This document shows, in pieces, positions 41,623-49,772 of a stretch of 64,000 bases of DNA. How positions within the stretch are numbered: the stretch's first letter is position 1; each line of letters starts with the position of its first letter. This stretch comes from Gordonia sp. ABSL11-1 (lineage in GTDB: Bacteria; Actinomycetota; Actinomycetes; Mycobacteriales; Mycobacteriaceae), in assembly GCF_030315685.1 (NCBI RefSeq), contig NZ_JASXSI010000004.1:1-64000 (forward strand), written 5' to 3'. The translations under genes were made by a program, and so were the position numbers. Below the pieces are notes generated by a model. That model searched no databases. It had not been told where the DNA came from and saw only the letters and a program-made list of their open reading frames with translations.

Positions 41623-43310
41623 CGACCACACATGAATCACGTTCATCCGCCGAGACTTCCGACGCGCGCCCACTGCTGCGTGTCGACGGCTTGTCGGTCC
41701 GCTTCCCGAATCGGGCCGGGGGCGTCGACGCGGTGTCGGACCTCTCCCTCGACCTGCCGACCGATCGCGTGCTCGCCCTGGTCGGCGAATCGGGATCGGG
41801 CAAGAGCGTCACCGCGTCCGCGATCGCGGGCCTGCTCCCCGCCAGTGCTCGGCCCGAGGTGACCGGGTCGATAGAGCTCGGTGGCCACCAGATCATCGGC
41901 GCCGCCGAACGTGATCTGAACAGGCTGCGAGGCAAACGGATCGGCACGATCTTCCAGAACCCGGCTACGTCGTTCGACCCGTCGTTCACCATCGGCAACC
42001 AGCTCGTCGAGCTGATCCGACTCCACCGACCGGTGGCTCGGCGCCACGCTCTGACGCTGGCAGCTGAGTGGCTGGAGCGGGTGGGCATCCACGATCCGCA
42101 CCGCGTGCTCGACAGTTATCCGCATCAGTTGAGTGGCGGTATGCGACAGCGGGTGATGATCGCGGTCGCATGCCTACCCGAGCCCGATCTGCTGATCGCC
42201 GACGAACCCACGACCGCACTGGATCCGACGCTCTCCACTCAGATCCTGGATCTGATCGACGGTCTGCGGCGCGACCTCGGCATGGCCGTGCTGTTGGTGA
42301 CGCACGACTTCGGCGTGGTGGCACGGCTCAGCGACACCGTCGCGGTCCTCCGCCATGGGCGTCTCGTCGAGCACGGCGCCACCGCCGCGCTGCTCGCGGA
42401 TCCGCAGCACGAGTACACGCAGCGTCTCATCGCCGCGGTGCCCGAACTGTCGGCCGATTCTCATCTGGTGGCGCGGGATCATTCGTCGGCCGATCCGGCG
42501 CCGGCGGCGGTGATCGACGGGGTGTCGAAGGTGTTCCACGGCAACGGGAGTCGGACGAGCGACTTCGCCGCGCTGCAGGAGGTGTCCATCCGCGTCGACC
42601 GGGGTCGAGCTCTCGGGTTGATCGGCGAATCAGGCTCCGGGAAGTCGACATTGGCCCGCATCCTGGCCGGCATCGAACCCGCATCGAGCGGCAAGGTCAC
42701 CGTGCACCGGGACGAACGTCAGATCGAGATCTCGCAGCTGGGTCGCGCGGACCGTGCGCGTCATGTCCAGCTCGTATTCCAGGATCACGGCAGCGCACTC
42801 AACCCACGCATCCGGGTCGGCGAGCAGATCGCCCGACCCATCCGTCGTCTCGGTGTCGCCGCCACCTCGTCGGCCGCCAGACGCCGCACCGACGAACTCC
42901 TCGACCTCGTCGGGCTCGAACCCGCCGTGCTCCGGGATCGCTACCCACATCAGCTCTCCGGGGGTCAGCGGCAACGCGTCGGCGTCGCCCGCGCGCTCGG
43001 CGTCGAGCCGGCTTTGGTGATCCTGGATGAACCGACGTCGGCGCTGGACGTCACCACGCAGGACGAGATCCTGCACCTGCTCGCCGACCTGCGCAAAGCG
43101 ACGTCGGTCACCTACCTGCTCATCGCGCACGACCTGGCCGTCGTCCAGGCCTTCGCGGACGACGTGGTGGTCCTGGATCGGGGACAGGTCGTCGACCGGT
43201 TCGACGCCCGTGACTTCCGCGCACCCGACCGCGATCCCGTCACCCAGCGTCTCGTAGAGGCCGTGCTGCCGCCGCGGCCCACGCGGATCAGCCGGGAGCC
43301 TTCCGGCTGA
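41619..43310 (+). CDS. ABC importer ATPase, two fused nucleotide-binding domains
   Basis: A 563-aa double ATPase. Domain 1 has Walker A GESGSGKSV, signature LSGGMRQRVMIA and Walker B LLIADEPTTALD. Domain 2 has GESGSGKST, LSGGQRQRVGVA and LVILDEPTSALD. Both halves look catalytically complete, unlike the first importer, whose second Walker B reads DEAVSALD. It energises the two permeases just upstream (ATGA overlap). The 3' end overlaps by about 23 bases the end of a decayed SDR gene on the opposite strand. Confidence 0.93.
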   Translation: MTTTHESRSSAETSDARPLLRVDGLSVRFPNRAGGVDAVSDLSLDLPTDRVLALVGESGSGKSVTASAIAGLLPASARPEVTGSIELGGHQIIGAAERDLNRLRGKRIGTIFQNPATSFDPSFTIGNQLVELIRLHRPVARRHALTLAAEWLERVGIHDPHRVLDSYPHQLSGGMRQRVMIAVACLPEPDLLIADEPTTALDPTLSTQILDLIDGLRRDLGMAVLLVTHDFGVVARLSDTVAVLRHGRLVEHGATAALLADPQHEYTQRLIAAVPELSADSHLVARDHSSADPAPAAVIDGVSKVFHGNGSRTSDFAALQEVSIRVDRGRALGLIGESGSGKSTLARILAGIEPASSGKVTVHRDERQIEISQLGRADRARHVQLVFQDHGSALNPRIRVGEQIARPIRRLGVAATSSAARRRTDELLDLVGLEPAVLRDRYPHQLSGGQRQRVGVARALGVEPALVILDEPTSALDVTTQDEILHLLADLRKATSVTYLLIAHDLAVVQAFADDVVVLDRGQVVDRFDARDFRAPDRDPVTQRLVEAVLPPRPTRISREPSG

Positions 43311-43770
43311 GTCCTTCCCACGCTCGGTGCTCGTCGGTGCGGGCCACCTCCATTGCTGGACCATGTCGTAAGAGGCGCCGCCGACGATCAGCCGCAACGG
43401 CGGGTCGGCCAGATCCACGAGTTGCATGATCACCGGAGCTGCGGTGGTCGGGTCGGGGCCGAGATCATTGCCCCACATCTCCGCCAATTGCGCTCGGAGG
43501 GAATTGCATTCGGGTCGGGACCCACTGTGTGTGATGCCCCGGGTGAGCGGGTCGGTGCCGTATCCGCCGAGCTGCACGACCGTCACCCCGTTACCGAACG
43601 GCGCCACCGCCATACCGGGCGCCTGAATCATCGAGTCGAGCGCACTCTTGCCCGCCCGCAGAACCCGGTGGACGCGCCGCCGCCCGTGCCCATCGAGGTG
43701 ACCTGGAGGTTACGACCAGGTCCTTGGGCCCGAAGGTGCGCGACTGTTTCACAGACGATTTGGCTACCGG
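43288..43770 (-). pseudogene. Decayed SDR, partial paralogue of the gene at 45833
   Basis: Three frames must be joined. The first reads VCETVAHLRAQGPGRNLQVT and SMGTGGGASTGFCG, the second APFGNGVTVVQLGGYGTDPL and APVIMQLVDLADPPLRLIVG, and the last EVARTDEHRAWEGLSRKAPG ending at 43288. Each piece matches the intact SDR at 45833-46654 (for example VVPHLRAQESGRILQVTTMG and QPGGYGTDLFTRG). The N-terminal Rossmann half (about 120 residues) is absent and the catalytic Tyr of YGASK is changed (FCGRA). The 3' end runs into the ABC ATPase gene. Confidence 0.85.
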
Positions 43771-44120
43771 AGTCGACCGAGCACGTAGACCTCTACACAC
43801 AACGAGCCGACTGCGACTCCGGCTGCCAGAGCAACCGCAACGGGTGACGAGCCAGCGACGATGAGCAGAAACGTCACCACGAACCCGATGGTCGTCAGGA
43901 TCGCGGCAAGCAGTCCCTCGAAGGGACCCCAACGCCACCCCTGTGGAGTAGGACGGCGCGGCCTCGCGTGTCCACCACGACCGATCATCCGTGTCGACGA
44001 ACCGCGACCGGGCCATCGCCACTTCGGATTCGCGCGCCGTAGCCATGACTCCGACCGCGACGTCGACGGCGGTGGACCGATCAGCCTCCCGTGTGCGTTC
44101 GCCGCCGCCGCGAGAGTCAT
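43764..44120 (-). CDS. Small membrane protein, possibly the 3' part of a frameshifted gene
   Basis: The reading gives 118 aa. The C-terminal half is convincing: GPFEGLLAAILTTIGFVVTF continues to LLIVAGSSPVAVALAAGVAV and forms two helices. The N-terminal half is Arg/Pro-rich and unconvincing. In another frame the same DNA reads ESEVAMARSRFVDTDDRSWW then TREAAPSY, with better composition. It starts with an ATGA overlap on the previous small gene. One broken gene spanning 43764-44344 is as likely as two overlapping ones. Function unknown. Confidence 0.45.
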   Translation of the reverse strand: MTLAAAANAHGRLIGPPPSTSRSESWLRRANPKWRWPGRGSSTRMIGRGGHARPRRPTPQGWRWGPFEGLLAAILTTIGFVVTFLLIVAGSSPVAVALAAGVAVGSLCVEVYVLGRLR

Positions 44121-44344
44121 GATGCCACCGCCGCACGGCCGTGCTCGGACGCCGCCGCCTCTGATACAGCGGGACCATCGAAGCGACGTGGTATCTGCGT
44201 GGGGGTCGCCGCGTCACGCCGAGGATCGGCCGCTCTCGTCACTCGTGAACGGGTGAACCCCATGATGGATGTCCACCATGGCTCGAGCGGCGATGGGTCG
44301 GGCCACTCGACGAACGGGGCCGCATCGGATTCACGCGCAGTCAT
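44117..44344 (-). CDS. Small protein divergent from hsp20
   Basis: A 75-aa reading starting MTARESDAAPFVEWPDPSPL, with a very strong ribosome binding site (AAGGAGG, six bases before the ATG). The first 30 residues, including EPWWTSIMGF, look like a real protein, while the rest is Arg/Ala-rich and may be out of frame. It ends in an ATGA overlap with the following membrane-protein reading. It is divergent from hsp20 and could share the CIRCE operator at 44401-44449, so heat regulation is possible. Function unknown. Confidence 0.5.
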   Translation of the reverse strand: MTARESDAAPFVEWPDPSPLEPWWTSIMGFTRSRVTRAADPRRDAATPTQIPRRFDGPAVSEAAASEHGRAAVAS

Positions 44345-44400
44345 GGTGTCCTCCTTGTTGTTCCGGGTCTGGTGCCCTGGCGCGAACGAACAAGAATTAT

Positions 44401-44449
44401 CTAGCACTCTTTGCCGACGAGTGCTAGCGCGATCGGCCGACGAGTGCTA
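44401..44449. promoter_or_regulatory. CIRCE operator (HrcA site) plus a third half-site
   Basis: CTAGCACTC-N9-GAGTGCTAG (44401-44427) matches the CIRCE consensus TTAGCACTC-N9-GAGTGCTAA apart from the outermost base pair. A further half-site GAGTGCTA lies at 44442-44449, inside a direct repeat of GCCGACGAGTGCTA whose two copies are 23 bases apart. HrcA binds CIRCE and represses chaperone genes. Position upstream of hsp20 fits the HrcA control known for mycobacterial acr2/hsp20. Confidence 0.88.
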
Positions 44450-44523
44450 TTTATGGATGTGTACAGCGATGTGCTGCTCGTCAACGGGTGGCGAGCAGCC
44501 TGATGTTCAGGAGGTGAGTAGCT

Positions 44524-44970
44524 GTGCTTCGTTTTGATCCGTTCAGCGATGTGGACGCACTTGCTCGTGGATTGATGACCGGCTCTGTGACCGGTACTCA
44601 GCGCACGCCGAAGTTCATGCCGATGGACCTCTACAAGGTCGACGACCACTACATGCTGGTGGCCGACCTGCCCGGCGCCGATCCCGGCTCGATCGACGTC
44701 AGTGTCGACAACGGCACGTTGACGTTGTCCGCACAACGCAGCGCGCCGTCGGACGAGGGGGTGCAATGGTTGAGCAGTGAGAGATTCGCCGGAGCCTATC
44801 GGCGGCAGCTCTCGTTGGGCGACGGCATCGACACCTCGCGCATCAGCGCTGACTACGACAACGGCGTTCTCACGCTGACGATCCCACTGGCCGAACGCGC
44901 CAAACCCCGAAAGATCACCGTGGAGGCCAAGGATCGGCCGCAGGCGATCGCTGCCCATCACAGCGACTGA
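44524..44970 (+). CDS. hsp20: Hsp20 / alpha-crystallin small heat shock protein
   Basis: A 148-aa small heat shock protein. The short N-terminal arm (MLRFDPFSDVDALARGLMTG) is followed by the alpha-crystallin domain with MDLYKVDDHYMLVADLPGAD, SIDVSVDNGTLTLSAQRSAP and the closing motif DYDNGVLTLTIPLAERAKPR. A C-terminal tail carries the RKITV strand. It is an ATP-independent holdase that binds unfolding proteins. The GTG start is preceded by AGGAGGTGA. A CIRCE element 75-120 bases upstream indicates HrcA repression and heat induction. A strong terminator follows at 45022-45052. It is most like mycobacterial Acr2 by regulation. Confidence 0.95.
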   Translation: MLRFDPFSDVDALARGLMTGSVTGTQRTPKFMPMDLYKVDDHYMLVADLPGADPGSIDVSVDNGTLTLSAQRSAPSDEGVQWLSSERFAGAYRRQLSLGDGIDTSRISADYDNGVLTLTIPLAERAKPRKITVEAKDRPQAIAAHHSD

Positions 44971-45021
44971 CCGAGTTCGCTCGGCGTCGTAAACCAGTGT
45001 GAGAAAGGGGGGTTGATGCGT

Positions 45022-45052
45022 GTGGCGGGCCACCGAACGGGTGGCCCGCCAC
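45022..45052. terminator. Strong bidirectional terminator hairpin
   Basis: GTGGCGGGCCACC pairs perfectly with GGTGGCCCGCCAC (13-bp stem, 5-base loop) between the convergent hsp20 and DUF3618-type genes. There is no U-tract. It probably serves both directions. Confidence 0.85.
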
Positions 45053-45074
45053 GGCAGACGGGGCCGGTCAGCGG

Positions 45075-45374
45075 CTAGCGCTTCCGCCGTCGGATCACGA
45101 CAAACGCGCCCAGAGCCAGCGCACCGGCGACGACGACACCGATGATCGCCTGCCGGTTGTCCTTGGCCTTCGCCGCTGCCGCATGCACGGTTTCGTCAGT
45201 CGCAGCGCTCACGCGTGCGGGCACGTCGAGCTTTTTCGTCAGTGCATCGACGGTCTCGGCAAGTTCTTCCCGCTGCTGCTCGACGGGTGGCGGATCGGCA
45301 GCCGCGGGTCCGGTGTTCTGGGGCTCGCTGTTCTCGGGCCCGACTTTCTCGGGTTCAGGGGCCGGCGTCGTCAT
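45075..45374 (-). CDS. DUF3618-like single-helix membrane protein
   Basis: A 99-aa protein with a Pro/Glu-rich start, a coiled-coil stretch (REELAETVDALTKKLDVPAR), a short linker and a C-terminal helix (AIIGVVVAGALALGAFVVIR) ending in basic residues. This is the DUF3618 pattern, which is widespread in Mycobacteriales and usually sits next to a holin-like gene, as here. The start overlaps the stop of the upstream holin-like gene by ATGA. It is probably a membrane-anchored structural or stress protein. No enzymatic motif is seen. Confidence 0.82.
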   Translation of the reverse strand: MTTPAPEPEKVGPENSEPQNTGPAAADPPPVEQQREELAETVDALTKKLDVPARVSAATDETVHAAAAKAKDNRQAIIGVVVAGALALGAFVVIRRRKR

Positions 45375-45775
45375 CGGAGATGCTCCTTCACAGTGTCGAT
45401 GTCCTGCTGAACGCTGGCGGCGGTGTGCTCCGGAGCCGGCGGCACAGCTGCTTTGGCTCGTTGCGCTCCGATGGCCGCGACCACGCCGCCGACCACCAAC
45501 AAGACGACACCGACGATGACGGCGGCCAGCCACGCGGCGACTGCCGTGGCCAGTCCGAGCACGGCCGCGGCCACAAGAGTCCCGAGTCCGAACAGCACGA
45601 GCAGCGTGCCCGCACCCGAGATGCCCACCCCGACACCCAGGCGAGTGCCTTTGCCCTTCACCTCGTCGAGCGCATCGCGGATCTCGGTCTTGACGAGCGT
45701 GGTCGTCTGCTGCTGCAGCCGTTCCACGAGTTGCACGGTCGACAACTCGTCCGTCCGTTGGTTCTGATCAGCCAT
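45371..45775 (-). CDS. Phage-holin-family / DUF1469-like membrane protein
   Basis: A 134-aa protein. A soluble N-terminal helix (LSTVQLVERLQQQTTTLVKT) is followed by two long hydrophobic helices: GVGISGAGTLLVLFGLGTLV and AVAAWLAAVIVGVVLLVVGG. A short C-terminal tail follows (QQDIDTVKEHLR). This matches the holin superfamily DUF1469 (actinobacterial YqjE-like) found with DUF3618 proteins. No phage genes are nearby, so lysis is unlikely; an envelope stress role is more plausible. It is the first gene of a two-gene unit. Confidence 0.85.
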   Translation of the reverse strand: MADQNQRTDELSTVQLVERLQQQTTTLVKTEIRDALDEVKGKGTRLGVGVGISGAGTLLVLFGLGTLVAAAVLGLATAVAAWLAAVIVGVVLLVVGGVVAAIGAQRAKAAVPPAPEHTAASVQQDIDTVKEHLR

Positions 45776-45832
45776 GTGGTGCGTGTACCACTCCCGACGG
45801 GAGCCAAACCCCGCCACGCGTTCTGCACCGGC

Positions 45833-46654
45833 TCAGCCAGGAGCCTGTCGGCTGAGATGCTCCCAGTTCCGGTATTCATCGCTGCGGGCCGCCTCCAGTT
45901 GCTGGACCATGTCGAAGGACGCGCCGCCGACGATCAACCGCAGCGGGGGTTCCGCGAGATCCACCACCTTCATGATCACGGGTGCCGCGGTACTCGGGTC
46001 GGGACCGGGTCCGCCGCCCCACATCTCGGCCAGTTGAGCACGCAAGGGCTCGTAGTGCGAGATCGCTCGGGTATCCGTCGTACCCCGCGTGAAGAGGTCG
46101 GTTCCGTATCCGCCGGGCTGCACGATCGTCACCGTGATCCCGAACGGCGCCACCTCCATCGCCAACGCCTGGCTCAGCGCATCGAGCGCACTCTTGCTCG
46201 CCCCGTAGAAGCCGGTGGACGCAACCCCGCCGCCGGTTCCCATCGTCGTCACCTGGAGGATGCGTCCGGATTCCTGGGCGCGTAGATGCGGCACGACGGC
46301 CTGTGAGACCCACACGGCGCCAAAGAAGTTGACGTCGAACTGATCGCGGATCTGTTCCTCGGTGGCCTCCTCGACCATACCGAGCAACATCACCCCGGCG
46401 TTGTTGACCACCACATCAATCCGCCCGAACACGTCGACCGCCCGATCGACGACGCTATACACCGCCTCACGGTCGCGCACATCCAACGTCAGCAACTCGA
46501 GCCGGTCGGGATGGGCGGCCGCCAGATCGGCCAGCGGCTCGAGATCACGCGCAGCGGCCACCACCGTGTCGCCGGTCGCGAGTGCCGACTCGGTGAACGC
46601 CCTGCCGAGCCCCCTCGACGCACCGGTGATGAACCAGACTCTCGCAGTCGTCAT
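45833..46654 (-). CDS. Short-chain dehydrogenase/reductase (SDR)
   Basis: A 273-aa classical SDR. The cofactor loop is FITGASRGLGRAF (TGxxxGxG), followed by NNAGVMLLGMVEE and the catalytic YGASKSALDAL (Tyr-x-x-x-Lys). QPGGYGTDLF then follows, as in oxidoreductases of the DltE/YusZ-like group. It uses NAD(P)H; the substrate is unknown. The start was set at MTTARVWFITG (46654). It diverges from a TetR gene across a region with two matching operators, so it is very probably the repressor's target. A decayed relative lies at 43288-43770. Confidence 0.9.
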   Translation of the reverse strand: MTTARVWFITGASRGLGRAFTESALATGDTVVAAARDLEPLADLAAAHPDRLELLTLDVRDREAVYSVVDRAVDVFGRIDVVVNNAGVMLLGMVEEATEEQIRDQFDVNFFGAVWVSQAVVPHLRAQESGRILQVTTMGTGGGVASTGFYGASKSALDALSQALAMEVAPFGITVTIVQPGGYGTDLFTRGTTDTRAISHYEPLRAQLAEMWGGGPGPDPSTAAPVIMKVVDLAEPPLRLIVGGASFDMVQQLEAARSDEYRNWEHLSRQAPG

Positions 46655-46679
46655 ACGCACTCCTTCGAGATCCAAAAGA

Positions 46680-46749
46680 CGAGACGTTTCGTCTCGGCAC
46701 AGAGTGCCCGCAAGCACGGGCCGTTGTCAAGACGACCCGTCTCGTCTCG
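46680..46749. promoter_or_regulatory. Two TetR-type operators between SDR and TetR genes
   Basis: CGAGACG-TTT-CGTCTCG (46680-46696) and AGACG-ACC-CGTCT (46730-46742) share the same half-sites and 3-base spacer. The second is followed by an overlapping extra CGTCTCG (46743-46749). One site lies near each divergent start, fitting autoregulation and SDR control by the adjacent TetR protein. Confidence 0.75.
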
Positions 46750-46770
46750 TCCCGCATGTATCGTCGACTC

Positions 46771-47379
46771 ATGCCCGATGCCGCCACCCCGAATCCCACA
46801 CGACGCAGCGAGCGATCCCGCCAATCCGTCCTCACTGCTGCACGCGATCTCGTCGCCGAACGGGGGTATCCCAAGGTCACGATCGAATCCATCGCCGCCA
46901 GGGCCGGCGTCGGCAAACAGACCATCTATCGCTGGTGGCCGTCCAAGGGAGCCGTCATCCTCGATGCCTACCTCGCGCTCAGCGAAGGCGAGGACGGTGT
47001 CGAACTCCCCGACACCGGCGACCTCGAGGCAGACCTGAAGGCGGTCATGCGAGCAACCGTGGCCGAGTTCGACGACCCGGCTCTCGAGGCCTCGCTCAGA
47101 GCACTCAACACCCAGATCACCGACGATCCCCACCTCTCGGCCCTCTATCGGGAGAGGCTTGCCGACCCACTCGACGATGCAAAGAAGACGAGGCTGCGCG
47201 CCGCCCAGCAGGCCGGGCAACTCGATTCGGAGGCCGACCTGGATTTGGTCGTGGAGTTCCTGTACGCCCCGCTCTACCAGCGCTGGTTGCAGCGTTCCGG
47301 TGAACTGACGCCCGAGTACACCGACGCCATTGTGGACGTCGCCCTCCGGGCCTTCGCACCCCGAACCGACCACCGATAG
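46771..47379 (+). CDS. TetR/AcrR-family transcriptional regulator
   Basis: A 202-aa regulator from the ATG at 46771 (an in-frame ATG at 46756 also exists but lies closer to the operator). The helix-turn-helix is RSERSRQSVLTAARDLVAER then KVTIESIAARAGVGKQTIYR-WW. The ligand domain (TetR_C of the WWPSKG type) follows, with LEADLKAVMRATVAEFDDPA and DLDLVVEFLYAPLYQRWLQR. It likely represses the divergent SDR and itself through the paired CGAGACG/CGTCTCG operators. The inducer is unknown. Confidence 0.92.
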   Translation: MPDAATPNPTRRSERSRQSVLTAARDLVAERGYPKVTIESIAARAGVGKQTIYRWWPSKGAVILDAYLALSEGEDGVELPDTGDLEADLKAVMRATVAEFDDPALEASLRALNTQITDDPHLSALYRERLADPLDDAKKTRLRAAQQAGQLDSEADLDLVVEFLYAPLYQRWLQRSGELTPEYTDAIVDVALRAFAPRTDHR

Positions 47380-47459
47380 AAGGCACCCCCACGTGCCGCG
47401 CCTGTCACCTCCACGGATACCGTCAGCGGTCGGTGGAGGACGGTTACGAGGGGACGCTC

Positions 47460-48977
47460 ATGACAAACGCGGAAGAGGTGCGCCGAGAAGGCGGTCGACC
47501 CCTACTGACACCCGGCCGCAACTGCCACGGGATCGCGCGCGCCGACCGGTTCGCCTGCATCGTCGACGCCGCGGACTACTTCCGGTTCGCGAAGCAGGCG
47601 ATGCTCGGAGCACAGAAGCGAATCATGCTCATCGGATGGGACTTCGACACGCGGATTCAGTTCGAGCCGGAAGGCCAGACGCTCGACGGCCCCAATGAGC
47701 TCGGCGAGTTCCTCAATTGGCTGCCGAAACATCAGCCGGGTCTCGAGATACACCTCCTGAAGTGGAGCGTGGGCGCATTCACCGCGATCACCCGCGGGAT
47801 GACCCCCGTCTTCCTCGCCAACCTCGCCACCACGAAGAACGTCCACCTCGAGATCGACACACGCCACCCGCTGCGGGCCGCGCATCATCAGAAGATCGTC
47901 GTGATCGACGACTGTATCGCGTTCTGCGGAGGGATTGACATGACCGTGGACCGCTGGGATCGGTCGGACCATACCGACGACCATCCGCGTCGCGTCGAGC
48001 CCAACGGCGACGCGTACGGGCCGTGGCATGACGCGACAACCGCCGTCGACGGTGACGCGGCCCGTCTCGTCGGCGATATCGCGCGCCAACGGTGGCAGGT
48101 CGCCACCGGGGAGGAACTCGATCCGGTCCGGGGCGTCGACGCCGACCCGTGGCCGGACGCCCTGGATCCGACGATGCGATCAGTCGACGTCGCTGTGGCC
48201 CGCACACTTCCGGAACTGGGACACCAGAGCGAGGTCCGCGAGATCGAACAGCTCTACCTCGATGCGATCGGTTCTGCGAAACGATTCCTGTACATCGAGA
48301 GTCAGTACCTCGCCGCGCGCGTGATCGCCGATGCGTTGGCCGAACGTCTTCGGGAACCCGGGGGTCCGGAGATCGTCGTCGTACTCCCCCGCCACGCCGA
48401 CGGATGGCTCGAGCAGAAGGCCATGGACGGCGCCCGCAAGCGCCTCCTCCATCAACTGTGGGACGCCGACCGGCACAACCACTTTCGCGCTTACCATCCG
48501 GTAACCGCCGCGGGCGAACCGATCTACGTGCACGCGAAGGTTCTCGTCATGGACGACGAACTGCTGCGAGTGGGCTCGTCCAACCTCAACAACCGCTCGC
48601 TCGGACTCGACAGCGAGTGCGATCTCGCCGTCGAGGTCACCGCCGGCGATCCGTCAGCCGGCGAGCATCGGAGGAGTATCGAGTCCGTCCGCGACCGCCT
48701 GATCTCCGAGCACCTCGCCGTGTCGGTGACCGACTTCCGCGACGAAATCGACCGCCGTCGCTCCCTGATCGCCGCCATCGATGAACTCCGTGGCGAAGGG
48801 AAAACCCTCGTGGAATTCGAGGCGACGACCGTCGAGGACGAGGAGAGTCCGTTGGCGGAGAACGATCTGATGGACCCGGAGACCGCGAAGGGCAATTCGC
48901 TTCTCACCCGCGCCATCCGGTTCGTCGCGGGTCGACCGCTCCAGCGTCTGCCGGGCGCCGTCGCCGGTCGTCGATGA
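47460..48977 (+). CDS. Phospholipase D-family protein with two HKD motifs
   Basis: A 505-aa protein with two phospholipase D half-domains. The first motif is AAHHQKIVVIDD followed by GGIDMT. The second is VHAKVLVMDDELLRVGSSNL with NNRSLGLDSECDL. Both HxK(x4)D cores and the downstream Ser/Asn residues are present, so it should be active as a phosphodiesterase or transphosphatidylase. It has no signal peptide. GMTPVFLANLATTKNVHLEI between the halves is typical of plant/bacterial PLD-like proteins. AGGGGACGCTC precedes the ATG at 47460. It might act in phospholipid remodelling. Confidence 0.9.
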   Translation: MTNAEEVRREGGRPLLTPGRNCHGIARADRFACIVDAADYFRFAKQAMLGAQKRIMLIGWDFDTRIQFEPEGQTLDGPNELGEFLNWLPKHQPGLEIHLLKWSVGAFTAITRGMTPVFLANLATTKNVHLEIDTRHPLRAAHHQKIVVIDDCIAFCGGIDMTVDRWDRSDHTDDHPRRVEPNGDAYGPWHDATTAVDGDAARLVGDIARQRWQVATGEELDPVRGVDADPWPDALDPTMRSVDVAVARTLPELGHQSEVREIEQLYLDAIGSAKRFLYIESQYLAARVIADALAERLREPGGPEIVVVLPRHADGWLEQKAMDGARKRLLHQLWDADRHNHFRAYHPVTAAGEPIYVHAKVLVMDDELLRVGSSNLNNRSLGLDSECDLAVEVTAGDPSAGEHRRSIESVRDRLISEHLAVSVTDFRDEIDRRRSLIAAIDELRGEGKTLVEFEATTVEDEESPLAENDLMDPETAKGNSLLTRAIRFVAGRPLQRLPGAVAGRR

Positions 48978-49001
48978 TGTCGCTCCAGACTGCGACTGCC
49001 G

Positions 49002-49772
49002 TCAGTTCTTGACGAGACCGCCGTCGACGACGAGATTCTGTCCCGTCACCGCACGCGACCACGGGGACAGGAAGAACAGCACGGCGTCGGCGAACTCGGC
49101 GGGCGTCGTCACCGACCGCAAGGGCGTGGATGCTGCGATCGCGTCGAAGACGGCCTCGGGTGTGGCCGCGCTGGCGTCGGTGGTCCGCAGCAGTCCGCCC
49201 GAGACCATGTTCACGGTGATGCCGTCGGGCCCGAGGTCGTGCGACAGCGTGCGGGTCAGGGCGAGCAGAGCCGCCTTGGCAGCGGTGTAATCGTGATACG
49301 GGACAACGGGATTCTGCACCAGGTTGGTCCCGATGTTGATCACGCGACCGCCACCGGCCTCACGCATACCCGGTAGCGCCGCCTGGATGGTGGTGAGCGC
49401 ACCGCCGACGATGCCGTGTAACTGTGTGTCGAGCTCGCGCCACGTGAGGTCGTCGGCGTGGGAGCGCTCGTCGCCGTTGAACGAATAGTCGGGCAGTGCG
49501 TTGTTGATCACTGCGGTCACCGGCGCGTCGAAATGCTTTGCTGCGGTGGCGATCATGTGGTGCACCGCATCTCGATCGGTGACGTCGGCGCCGACGACGA
49601 AGGCCTGCTCGCCGATCTTCTCGGCCAAGGCCAGTGCGGCGTCACGACTGCGGCGGTAGTTGATGACGACACGCGCCCCCTGCGCGGCGACCGCCGACAC
49701 GACATGGGCGCCGAGTCCGCGAGCACCACCGGTGACGAGGACGACGTGCTCGGACATGGGCACAGCAGACAT
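49002..49772 (-). CDS. Short-chain dehydrogenase (3-oxoacyl-ACP reductase-like)
   Basis: A 256-aa SDR with VVLVTGGARGLGAHVVSAVA (cofactor loop), the NADP-preferring VVINYRRSRDAAL and INNALPDYSFNG in place of the usual NNAG. Catalytic HDYTAAKAALLALTRTLSHD, GITVNMVSGGLLRTTDASAA and the FabG-type ending SRAVTGQNLVVDGGLVKN are present. Family members reduce 3-oxoacyl-ACP or act on similar ketones. The variant NNAL loop suggests a specialised substrate. ATG 49772 was chosen with GAAGGGA upstream; ATG 49757 is an alternative. It diverges from the glyoxalase-like gene. Confidence 0.88.
   Translation of the reverse strand: MSAVPMSEHVVLVTGGARGLGAHVVSAVAAQGARVVINYRRSRDAALALAEKIGEQAFVVGADVTDRDAVHHMIATAAKHFDAPVTAVINNALPDYSFNGDERSHADDLTWRELDTQLHGIVGGALTTIQAALPGMREAGGGRVINIGTNLVQNPVVPYHDYTAAKAALLALTRTLSHDLGPDGITVNMVSGGLLRTTDASAATPEAVFDAIAASTPLRSVTTPAEFADAVLFFLSPWSRAVTGQNLVVDGGLVKN

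Noticed and set aside
45371..45775. Prophage holin as evidence of a prophage
   Set aside because: The family is a common chromosomal membrane protein paired with DUF3618, and no other phage gene is nearby.
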